Positions 1 to 5,788 of a DNA stretch of 6,991 nt are shown in pieces. Both the position numbers and the translations under genes were made by a program. The stretch is taken from NCBI GenBank assembly GCA_021786655.1, contig JAJYMU010000259.1, positions 1 through 6,991 of the forward strand, written 5' to 3'. Each line of letters opens with the position of its first letter. Position 1 is the stretch's first letter. The stretch is from Bacteroidota bacterium. GTDB taxonomy: Bacteria; Bacteroidota; Ignavibacteria; Ignavibacteriales; Melioribacteraceae. Under the pieces are notes generated by a model. It searched no databases. It was not told the DNA's origin and saw nothing but the letters and a program-made list of their open reading frames with translations.

Positions 1-1
1 C

Positions 2-223
2 GACGTTTTTATTGCTCATCGAGATAATATAGATCCCGTTAACATCGAGTTTCTGGATGGCGAGAGAATTAACACCAACATTTTTACTTTTGGAATGAGA
101 TACGAACCGATCCGGCAAGTGTTTCTGGATTTGATTTACAGGCAGATCATTCAGAAAAATGCCACGCGTGATGTTTCGAACAACTCAAGCTACGGATATC
201 TAAAACTTCAGTTTGAACTTTAA
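2..223 (+). CDS. C-terminal end of a probable outer-membrane beta-barrel protein (5' partial)
   Basis: The frame is open from the left edge to a TAA at 221-223, giving the last 73 residues of a protein that begins outside the window. The visible part has alternating hydrophobic/polar segments typical of transmembrane beta strands, for example the stretch containing FTFGMRYEPIRQVFLDLIY and the terminal YGYLKLQFEL. The chain ends in an aromatic-rich strand whose last residue is Leu two after Phe, like the C-terminal strand recognised by the outer-membrane assembly machinery. No enzyme motif is visible. The family cannot be named from this fragment; porin-like, TonB-dependent or other barrel proteins are all possible. 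Beta-barrel membership is inference from strand pattern and C-terminus. Confidence 0.55.
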   Translation, partial: DVFIAHRDNIDPVNIEFLDGERINTNIFTFGMRYEPIRQVFLDLIYRQIIQKNATRDVSNNSSYGYLKLQFEL

Positions 224-251
224 CACTTCGGAAATTTCTTTTTCTGTAGGT

Positions 252-300
252 GCAGAATAATTTAACGGAATAAAATTCTGCTTGCTTATAAGCTGTTTTT
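252..300 (+). terminator. Candidate rho-independent terminator of the leftmost gene
   Basis: A hairpin can be drawn 28 bases after the TAA: GCAGAAT (252-258) pairs with ATTCTGC (275-281). Two bulged A bases precede an inner TTTA/TAAA stem that closes a six-base ACGGAA loop. It is followed by the short palindrome GCTTATAAGC (284-293) and a run of five T (296-300). The T run is on the plus strand, so it fits termination of the gene ending at 223 before it meets the convergent kinase. The stem is AT-rich and the T run sits some 15 bases after the main stem, so it is weaker than a textbook terminator. Confidence 0.45.
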
Positions 301-337
301 AAATTCTGAAAAATATTACGAAAGCATTTGGAAGATT

Positions 338-3175
338 TTATTGATAGGTAGGTAAAGTAAATTTAAAAGTTGTTCCCTTGTCAACTTCGCTTTCAACCGA
401 GATCGATCCGCCGTTCTTCTCGACAAATTCTTTGCAAAGAATTAACCCTAAACCAGTGCCTGCTTCGTTATCGGTTCCCAGTGAGGAATGGCTTACGTCG
501 AGTCTGAACAAACTTTCTCTAACGTTTTCCGGCATTCCAACGCCGTTGTCTTTTACTTCAATTCCTACAAACGAATCGATCCGTTTTGTCTCCGCGGTTA
601 TCACCCCGTGCTTATTAGTGAATTTTAATGCGTTGGTAAGTAGATTTCTTAGAATAGTGTTCAACATGTCTTCGTCGGCAAAAACAATTAAGTCCTCTTG
701 CGTGTTGCTTATCATGCTGATCTGTTTTCTTTCGGCGGCGACTCTGAGAAGTTCTATGTTTTCATCAATTACTTTTTTAATGTCAATCGGCTGCGGGCTG
801 AATTCTATTCTGCCCGTTTGCGAACGCGACCATTGCAGCAAGTTCTGAAGAAGATTGTGTGAGAGGTCGGCGGATTTTTTCATCTCCTGAATATAGTACA
901 ATCTTTCTTGATCACTCAGTTCTTCATAATCCGAAAGAAGAAGATCCGAAAAACCCATGATTGTGATAAATGGATTTTTCAAATCATGTGCAATGATAGA
1001 GAAAAACTTGTCCTTTGTCTGGTTAAGTTGTCTGAGTTCATCTGCATATTTTCTAAGGGCATCTGAAGTTCGCTTTCTTTCAATTACTTGTGCAACCTGT
1101 TCGGTAACGAATGTTAGCAGTTGCATTTCATCTAAGCCGTAAGCTTCTTCGTTCTCATAATCTTGAACTACAATTATACCGATTGTTTTTCCGCCAACAT
1201 TAAGCGGAACGCCAAGCCAAATTGCGGATGGTGCACCGACAAGTTCAACCTCGCCTGAAGCGCGCAATTTTTTATCTGTTTCAGCATCCACTAAAATTGG
1301 AGAACCTTTGCGCAGCGCATATTCAGTGAGACCTTTGCCAAGTTTTTTCGGCGGCTGGGGAGGATCAAATTCATCAACAAAATACGGAAACGAAATCATC
1401 TCCGTTTTTTCGTCGTATAGAGAGATATAGAAATTTTTAGCCGGCATAAGGGAAGAAACAACCTTATGGATTTTTTCATAAAGCATGTACATATCGGTTG
1501 CGGTGTAAGCTGCTTCGGAAATATCGTAAAGAGCCTCGCGGACTTTTTCCGATTGCATTCTTTCGGTAATGTCTCTTACAACGGCTTGAATTAAATTTTG
1601 TCCCGATATTGTTATTGCGTTCAAAGAGACTTCAGCATCAATAAGGATATTATCTTTTGTTTTGTGCATCCAATAAAATCTCTGGGGAATTCCGTTTAAG
1701 GCTTTGTCGATTTTTTCCGTTGCAGAAGCAAGGGAATTTTTTCCGTCGGGCTGAACCTCCGGGGAGAAATCGACCGGAGAGTGACCGATAACATCCTCTC
1801 TTTCACAGTGGAAAAGATTGCAGACCGCCTGATTGCAGTCTAAGAAAACATCTGTCATTAAAAACATGCCGTCGGCAGAATTCTCAAACAATGCGCGGTA
1901 TAACTCTTCATTTCTTTTTATTTTTTCTTCTATTAATTTTTTCTCGGTTATATCGCGCATGGCAGCATAAATTATTTTCTTTCCTCTGGCTATAATAGCC
2001 TTCAAAGAAATTTCACAGTCGATTAACGAACCGTCGGGTCTTACGTGCTGCCAGTAAAAATGCTGAGGGGTACCATTGAATGCGGCATTTATTTTCTCGT
2101 TTGCGGATTCGAATGAATCACGTCCGTCAGGTTGAACCATGGGAGAAAAATCGGAAGGCGGGCGACCGACAATAAATTCACGTCCGCATCTGAAAATATC
2201 AAGTACTGCTTGATTGCAATCTATAATTATTCCCTCGGAAGTAAAGAAGATTCCGTCGTTGGAACTTTCGAACAAAGCTCGGTAGGTCTGTTCACTCTCT
2301 TTTATCTTTTCTTCAATTAGTTTTCTTACGGTAATGTCGCGAGTAATTCCAAACACTCCGATTATATTTCCTTCGCTGTTATAGAGAGGCATTTTGGAAG
2401 TTGAAGCCCATGTAATTCTTCCGTCCGGATAGTCTTCCCTCTCTTCTTTGCCAATAATTGGTTTTCCGGTTTTGATTACTTGCTGTTCATCTTTAAATGC
2501 TTGGCCTGCATGTTCCGGACCAAAGATATCATAATCGGTCTTGCCGATTAAGTCTTCAACACGCGGACAGCCTAATTTTTTAGCAGTAGCATTGCTTACT
2601 CTTAAGAATTGCCCTTTTAAATCTTTGAAGTAGATACTATCCGGACTGTTCTTCAGCAGAGTTATGAACTGATGCTGTTCTTCGGTTAACCTGCTTGCAA
2701 TTTCTTTTTGCTCTGTAATATTTTCTATCAGTCCGATGAGCCGTTTTCTTTCTCCATCGCCATCCTCGACAAAGAACATGGTTAATTTACCCCAAACCGT
2801 GGTCCCATCTTTTGCAATGTATCTTTTTTCAATGTGGTACTGATTTCTTTTTCCGGAAACAAGTTCTTCAAACAGTTTAAAGTCGGTTGGATAGTCTTGC
2901 GGGTGTGTAATTTCTTTAATGCTTAATTCGAGAAATTTCTTTCTGGAATAACCGAGCATATTAAGAAATGTTTGGTTTACGTTGAGAAATTTACCGGATG
3001 TATCGCCTATAACTATTCCTATGTCGGCATTTTTGAAAACGGCATTGAAAAGAACACTGCCTTCATCCACAAAATCTTTTTCAGGTTTTGTGGTAAGTCC
3101 CTTTTTCTTTGTAGCTTTCTTCGGCGGAGTTTTGCTGCTTCGCTTAGTATTTAAATAGCTGGGTTTCTTAGCCAT
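338..3175 (-). CDS. Cytosolic multi-PAS/GAF sensor histidine kinase
   Basis: A two-component sensor kinase of 945 residues counted from the ATG at 3175. Domains in order: Lys-rich tail 1-35; PAS1 about 38-159; PAS2 about 164-285; PAS3 about 294-413; PAS4 about 422-540 (each ends in the usual DITE/DITxRK or NITE segment); GAF about 549-700; HisKA about 720-786; HATPase about 831-942. The phosphoacceptor is His730 in SIIAHDLKNPF. The N box has Asn844 and Asn848 (RNLLTNALKFT), the G1 box is DNGVGMP (Asp876) and the G2 box is GTGLGL (Gly906-910). All catalytic boxes look intact. There is no signal peptide or membrane segment, so it should sense a cytosolic or diffusible cue. The frame stays open to a GTG at 3247 (969 residues). 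I prefer the ATG because MAKKPSYL looks like a natural N-terminus and the extra 24 residues resemble nothing, but neither start has a well-placed Shine-Dalgarno. It has no receiver domain and no adjacent regulator, so its partner is unknown. Confidence 0.93.
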   Translation of the reverse strand: MAKKPSYLNTKRSSKTPPKKATKKKGLTTKPEKDFVDEGSVLFNAVFKNADIGIVIGDTSGKFLNVNQTFLNMLGYSRKKFLELSIKEITHPQDYPTDFKLFEELVSGKRNQYHIEKRYIAKDGTTVWGKLTMFFVEDGDGERKRLIGLIENITEQKEIASRLTEEQHQFITLLKNSPDSIYFKDLKGQFLRVSNATAKKLGCPRVEDLIGKTDYDIFGPEHAGQAFKDEQQVIKTGKPIIGKEEREDYPDGRITWASTSKMPLYNSEGNIIGVFGITRDITVRKLIEEKIKESEQTYRALFESSNDGIFFTSEGIIIDCNQAVLDIFRCGREFIVGRPPSDFSPMVQPDGRDSFESANEKINAAFNGTPQHFYWQHVRPDGSLIDCEISLKAIIARGKKIIYAAMRDITEKKLIEEKIKRNEELYRALFENSADGMFLMTDVFLDCNQAVCNLFHCEREDVIGHSPVDFSPEVQPDGKNSLASATEKIDKALNGIPQRFYWMHKTKDNILIDAEVSLNAITISGQNLIQAVVRDITERMQSEKVREALYDISEAAYTATDMYMLYEKIHKVVSSLMPAKNFYISLYDEKTEMISFPYFVDEFDPPQPPKKLGKGLTEYALRKGSPILVDAETDKKLRASGEVELVGAPSAIWLGVPLNVGGKTIGIIVVQDYENEEAYGLDEMQLLTFVTEQVAQVIERKRTSDALRKYADELRQLNQTKDKFFSIIAHDLKNPFITIMGFSDLLLSDYEELSDQERLYYIQEMKKSADLSHNLLQNLLQWSRSQTGRIEFSPQPIDIKKVIDENIELLRVAAERKQISMISNTQEDLIVFADEDMLNTILRNLLTNALKFTNKHGVITAETKRIDSFVGIEVKDNGVGMPENVRESLFRLDVSHSSLGTDNEAGTGLGLILCKEFVEKNGGSISVESEVDKGTTFKFTLPTYQ
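1556..1936 (-). repeat. PAS4 unit, second copy of the PAS duplication
   Basis: Second copy of the unit at 1937-2320, one codon shorter near the start of the PAS fold. It keeps DCNQAV, the DFSP...VQPDG segment and FYW, but differs in the FFTSEG/FLMTD strand and in the residues before the final DITE. The conserved motifs could be shared fold elements or part of a ligand pocket; the sequence alone does not tell which. Confidence 0.8.
1937..2320 (-). repeat. PAS3 unit, first copy of an intragenic PAS duplication
   Basis: This 128-codon unit of the large kinase starts with LIEEKIK and contains the marks RALFE, DCNQAV, DFSP, VQPDG, FYW and RDITE. The next unit (1556-1936) starts with the same LIEEKIK and carries the same marks in the same order. 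Aligned by eye, roughly 70 of about 127 residues are identical, far more than either unit shares with PAS1 or PAS2. This indicates duplication of one PAS module together with its connecting helix. Confidence 0.85.
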
Positions 3176-3210
3176 ACTGTCAGTACCAATAATTGGTTCA
3201 CCGGGCGCAC
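3151..3210 (-). other. Possible 19-residue leader ORF overlapping the large kinase start
   Basis: On the minus strand, AAGGAGAG (3224-3217) is the best Shine-Dalgarno match near the large kinase. Six bases after it is a GTG (3210-3208) that is out of frame with the kinase. It opens a 19-codon frame ending in TAA at 3153-3151, which overlaps the kinase ATG (3175-3173). Such an arrangement could deliver ribosomes to the kinase start by translational coupling. It may equally be chance, since the peptide has no recognisable feature. Confidence 0.2.
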
Positions 3211-3267
3211 CCCCGTCTCTCCTTAAAACTTGCAACGAATTAATCACAAATTCAATTCGATTAATTA

Positions 3268-3297
3268 CAAGGTATTAAAATAATTTTTATATTCAAA
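3268..3297 (-). promoter_or_regulatory. Candidate Bacteroidota-type promoter for the large kinase
   Basis: Reading the minus strand, TTTG (3297-3294) is followed after 19 bases by TACCTTG (3274-3268). This resembles the Bacteroidota -33 TTTG / -7 TAnnTTTG pattern with one T missing. The spacer is almost pure A/T. It would start transcription just before the GTG at 3247 and leave a leader of roughly 85 bases before the ATG at 3175. It is based on short motifs in AT-rich DNA, so chance is a real alternative. Confidence 0.3.
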
Positions 3298-3320
3298 CAG
3301 AATTGTACGGATCGACGCCG

Positions 3321-3659
3321 TCAAATTCCTTTTCTAACAGCGTTGAAACTGCCGCTGTTAAGAACGCCTGCAAAACCGATCCATTCCCATTTGCCGTTGA
3401 ATCCGTCTGAGCTCATAGTGCCTTGTAGCGCCACATTATTATCGACGAAATTTGGATTTAAATTAATGCTGACGGTACCTTTTTTGAGCACTCCCGATAA
3501 ACTGCCTGATCCGTTTTGCGGTCCCGTCTTTTGTGCATTGTTAACGGCGACTAATTGCCAGCTTCCTTGAATTTTAGTGGAGTCAATTTGAGAGATGATG
3601 AGCGTGCCGGTTACGATGAGCTGATCATTGCTGTCGTATGCAGTGTAATAGAAAGGAAA
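3321..3659 (-). pseudogene. 5'-truncated remnant of a secreted beta-rich domain protein
   Basis: The minus strand is open from a TAA at 3662-3660 to the TGA at 3323-3321, encoding 112 residues. The sequence looks like genuine protein: YYTAYDSNDQLIVTGTL, IQGSWQLVAV, SINLNPNFVDNNVALQG, GKWEWIGFAGVLNSGSFNAV. The Gly/Asn turns, GxW pattern and alternating strands suggest a lipocalin-like or other all-beta secreted domain. I think similar uncharacterised domains occur in secreted or lipoprotein ORFs of Bacteroidota and Ignavibacteriota, but this is recall, not a search. No ATG occurs before residue 82, no signal peptide precedes it, and stop codons close the frame immediately upstream. The N-terminus therefore appears lost, probably by deletion or rearrangement near 3660. 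The opposite-strand open frame over 3343-3570 is a shadow of it. It lies 73 bases upstream of the large kinase's GTG, in the same direction. Confidence 0.65.
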
Positions 3660-3675
3660 TTAATATAACCCGGTG

Positions 3676-3706
3676 TTTCTTTCGAATGATTGCTTAACTA
3701 TTTTTG
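3676..3706 (+). promoter_or_regulatory. Candidate Bacteroidota-type promoter for the acid phosphatase
   Basis: TATTTTTG (3699-3706) is an exact match to the Bacteroidota -7 box TAnnTTTG. TTTC (3676-3679) lies 19 bases upstream, in place of the -33 TTTG. Transcription would start near 3713, about 25 bases before the ATG at 3738. This also argues against the longer open frame that begins at 3690, inside the promoter. The element sits just beyond the broken end of the minus-strand remnant. Confidence 0.4.
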
Positions 3707-3737
3707 CACATCAAACGATGTTACCAGGGAGTACATC

Positions 3738-4706
3738 ATGAAGTTATTCAACAAGACTTTTGCTGTTAAGATTAGCGTGCTAATCCTATTTGTTACGTCG
3801 ATCTGTTTCGGTAAAGGTTACAACGTATTTGAGACAGACAATGATTCGCTCGAAGTTAGAAAAAATTCATTCAGCTTTTTTGTAATTGGAGACTGGGGCA
3901 GGAACGGATTGTTTAATCAAAAAGAAGTAGCCGATCAAATGGATAGTGTTGCCGCGAAAATGAAACCGGCATTTGTCGCCACAACCGGAGATAATATTTA
4001 TGATAACGGTGTGAAGGATGTTGACGATCCTCTTTGGATTAGCTCTTTTGAAAATGTTTATAACGGCGAACATCTTTTGATTGATTGGTATGCGACTCTT
4101 GGGAATCATGATTATCGCAGCAACGCACAAGCGCAGATCGATTACTCGCAGAAAAACAAAAGATGGAATATGCCTGCTAGGTATTATTCTTTCGAACGTA
4201 AAATTACGGATGGAAAAGAAAAAGCGCTTTTTGTTTTTATTGATTCCGATCAATTTGAAAAAAATTATTACAAAGATCCCGGTTACGGCGATCTTCCGAA
4301 ACAAGATCCGCAAAAAGAAATTAATTGGCTTGATAGCGTATTAACAGTTTCGGATGCTGATTGGAAATTTGTTTTTGGTCATCATCATGTTTATACCGGC
4401 GGAATGAGAAAAGGAAAGCTTTCGGAAACCAAGGAAGTGTTGGAACCGATTTTGAAGAAGCATAATGTTAACGTTTATTTTTGCGGTCACGAACATGACC
4501 TGCAATACATAAAACCTGAAGGTAAAACCAGCTATGTTATTAGCGGAGCTGGAAGCGCACTTAGAGAAACCGGATATTTACCGACAACAAAGTTTGCGGC
4601 ATCCACGCAAGGTTTTTGCGCTGTTTCTGTTTCGGGCAACAACTTGCTTCTTCAGATGATTGATTACAAAGGAAACGTAATTTACAAAACCACAATTCCA
4701 AGGTGA
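3738..4706 (+). CDS. Secreted purple acid phosphatase (TRAP/ACP5-type metallophosphoesterase)
   Basis: An exported binuclear-metal phosphatase expected to hydrolyse phosphate monoesters in the periplasm or outside the cell. The start chosen is the ATG at 3738, with AGGGAG (3726-3731) six bases upstream. It gives a 322-residue protein with a signal peptide: KLFNK, then a hydrophobic core ISVLILFVTSICFG. The metal-ligand set of the purple acid phosphatases is complete and in order: Asp52 (GDWG), Asp85 and Tyr88 (GDNIY), Asn123 and His124 (GNHD), His215 (GHHHVY), His251 and His253 (GHEHD). Tyr88 is the tyrosine ligand that separates purple acid phosphatases from ordinary metallophosphoesterases. 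Length and motif spacing resemble animal ACP5 (about 325 residues). There is no extra C-terminal domain and no membrane anchor. The DUF1684 lipoprotein follows on the same strand after 95 bases. The natural substrate is unknown; phosphate scavenging is the default inference. Confidence 0.9.
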   Translation: MKLFNKTFAVKISVLILFVTSICFGKGYNVFETDNDSLEVRKNSFSFFVIGDWGRNGLFNQKEVADQMDSVAAKMKPAFVATTGDNIYDNGVKDVDDPLWISSFENVYNGEHLLIDWYATLGNHDYRSNAQAQIDYSQKNKRWNMPARYYSFERKITDGKEKALFVFIDSDQFEKNYYKDPGYGDLPKQDPQKEINWLDSVLTVSDADWKFVFGHHHVYTGGMRKGKLSETKEVLEPILKKHNVNVYFCGHEHDLQYIKPEGKTSYVISGAGSALRETGYLPTTKFAASTQGFCAVSVSGNNLLLQMIDYKGNVIYKTTIPR

Positions 4707-4726
4707 CGTAAACGAATTCTATCTGC

Positions 4727-4745
4727 AATTGTGCGGGGTGCAATT
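4727..4745 (+). other. Small hairpin between phosphatase and lipoprotein genes
   Basis: AATTG (4727-4731) pairs with CAATT (4741-4745), and the stem can extend inward by one C-G and two G-U pairs around a GGG loop. No T run follows, so it is not a standard terminator. It could mark mRNA processing or stability between the two genes, or be chance. Confidence 0.2.
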
Positions 4746-4801
4746 TCAAGAACAGCAAATAATCACTAACTTCACATTTAAGAAAGCATAGGGTTATCAA
4801 T

Positions 4802-5716
4802 ATGAAAAAAGTCGTTTTACTTATTTGTTCCATCGCGTTTTCCTTCATGATTGTATCATGTAGCAAAACACCGGAAGAAAAAGGGGATTCCAAATACATT
4901 TCGCAAATTAAAGATTGGCATAACAAGCGAATAGAAAATTTGAAAAAAGAAGACGGCTGGCTGAACCTTGTCGGATTGTTTGCTCTGAAACAAGGCGAGA
5001 ATAAATTCGGCAGCGGCAAAAATAACAATATTGTTTTCCCGGAGAGAAAAGCGCCGGACTACTTGGGTACTTTCACATTAAAAGATTCAGTAGTAACCAT
5101 CAAAATTGAAAACGGCGCCGACGTTACATGCGACGGCAAAACCGTTACTTCGATGGACTTAAAAAATGATATGCAGGGAACTCCCACCGTTCTTTCGTAC
5201 GGATCGCTTCGATGGTTCATAATTTATCGGAGTGGAGATTACTACGTCCGGCTGCGCGATGTGGATGCGCCTCTCGTTAAGTCGTTCAAGGGTATAGACA
5301 CATACCCGGTAAATTCCGATTGGAGATTGGAAGCCAAACTTATGCCGTTCAATCCTCCTAAAAAAGTTTCCATTGCAAACATCTTGGGAAAAGTTGAAGA
5401 AGATATTTCTCCCGGCGATTTGGTTTTTACGAAAGACGGAAAAGAGTATAGTTTGCAAGCGTTACTGGAAGATGATCATTACTTCATAATATTTGCAGAT
5501 GAAACCAGCGGCGAGGAGACGTATGGCGCCGGAAGATTTGTCTATGCCGCTAAAGTCGATTCAACGGGAAAAACAATAATCGATTTCAACAAAGCATTCA
5601 ATCCACCCTGTGTTTTCACAAAGTATGCTACCTGTCCGTTTCCACCGAAACAGAATCATTTGAAGATGAAGGTAACTGCAGGCGAACTCATGTTTCATGG
5701 CGGGGCACATGAGTAA
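4802..5716 (+). CDS. DUF1684 family lipoprotein
   Basis: A 304-residue lipoprotein of unknown biochemical role. The N-terminus KKVVLLICSIAFSFMIVSC is a lipoprotein signal with lipobox IVSC and lipidated Cys20. Ser at +2 gives no inner-membrane retention signal, so the outer membrane is likely. The rest (about 32-300) matches DUF1684 as I know it: the GWLNLVGLFAL segment near 52-62 with LKQGENKFGS after it, YYVRLRDVDAP (147-157), FKGIDTYPV (162-170), FADETSGEETYGAGRF (231-246) and the C-terminal signature NPPCVFTKYATCPFPP (267-282) followed by AGE. Cys270 and Cys278 lie in that signature and could form a disulphide or bind metal; this is a guess. AGGG sits about nine bases before the ATG, a modest Shine-Dalgarno. 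It follows the phosphatase on the same strand and may be co-transcribed, as no strong promoter or terminator is visible between them. The function of DUF1684 is not established to my knowledge. Confidence 0.88.
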   Translation: MKKVVLLICSIAFSFMIVSCSKTPEEKGDSKYISQIKDWHNKRIENLKKEDGWLNLVGLFALKQGENKFGSGKNNNIVFPERKAPDYLGTFTLKDSVVTIKIENGADVTCDGKTVTSMDLKNDMQGTPTVLSYGSLRWFIIYRSGDYYVRLRDVDAPLVKSFKGIDTYPVNSDWRLEAKLMPFNPPKKVSIANILGKVEEDISPGDLVFTKDGKEYSLQALLEDDHYFIIFADETSGEETYGAGRFVYAAKVDSTGKTIIDFNKAFNPPCVFTKYATCPFPPKQNHLKMKVTAGELMFHGGAHE

Positions 5717-5734
5717 AGCGAATTTCGATTCGTT
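5717..5734 (+). other. UUCG-loop hairpin after the DUF1684 gene
   Basis: Immediately after the TAA, CGAAT (5719-5723) and ATTCG (5728-5732) form a perfect stem around a TTCG loop. The stem can extend by a G-U and an A-T pair to 5717/5734. No clear T run follows, so it is at best a weak terminator or a 3' end stabiliser. It overlaps the -35 box of the next gene. Confidence 0.3.
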
Positions 5735-5761
5735 GAAAGTTTAGACCGTATTTGGTATGAT
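5733..5761 (+). promoter_or_regulatory. sigma70-type promoter for the kinase/regulator pair
   Basis: TTGAAA (5733-5738), a 17-base spacer and TATGAT (5756-5761) match the sigma70 consensus at five of six positions in each box with ideal spacing. Transcription would start near 5768, leaving about 20 bases before the ATG at 5789. This sets the kinase and regulator apart as their own transcription unit from the phosphatase/lipoprotein genes. Confidence 0.55.
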
Positions 5762-5788
5762 AGATAGCAATAAACGAAGTGAGGAGCG

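Noticed and set aside
378..848. Plus-strand 156-codon open frame inside the large kinase
   Set aside because: It is antisense to the intact HATPase and HisKA region; composition is Ser/Leu-rich with no domain. Shadow of the kinase.
3185..3197. Perfect inverted repeat ACCAAT-A-ATTGGT near the large kinase start, a possible operator
   Set aside because: The core CCAATAATTGG occurs again at 2451-2461, where it simply encodes Pro-Ile-Ile-Gly inside PAS2; the start-region copy reads the same residues. It is better explained by codon coincidence.
3343..3570. Plus-strand 75-codon open frame
   Set aside because: It lies opposite the minus-strand remnant at 3321-3659, whose translation looks like real protein, while this one is Pro/Leu-rich without pattern. 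It is a shadow.
3690..3737. Extension of the phosphatase to an ATG at 3690
   Set aside because: It would add 16 polar residues in front of a good signal peptide, overlaps the likely promoter box at 3699-3706, and ignores the well-spaced AGGGAG before the ATG at 3738.
3867..4313. Minus-strand 148-codon open frame inside the phosphatase
   Set aside because: It covers the metal-binding motifs GDWG to GNHD on the other strand, and its Ile/Phe/Lys-rich translation is typical of an antisense frame.
4561..5028. Minus-strand 155-codon open frame across the phosphatase/lipoprotein junction
   Set aside because: It is antisense to the end of the phosphatase and the signal peptide region of the DUF1684 gene, both of which have clear motifs. 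No start signal or recognisable domain.
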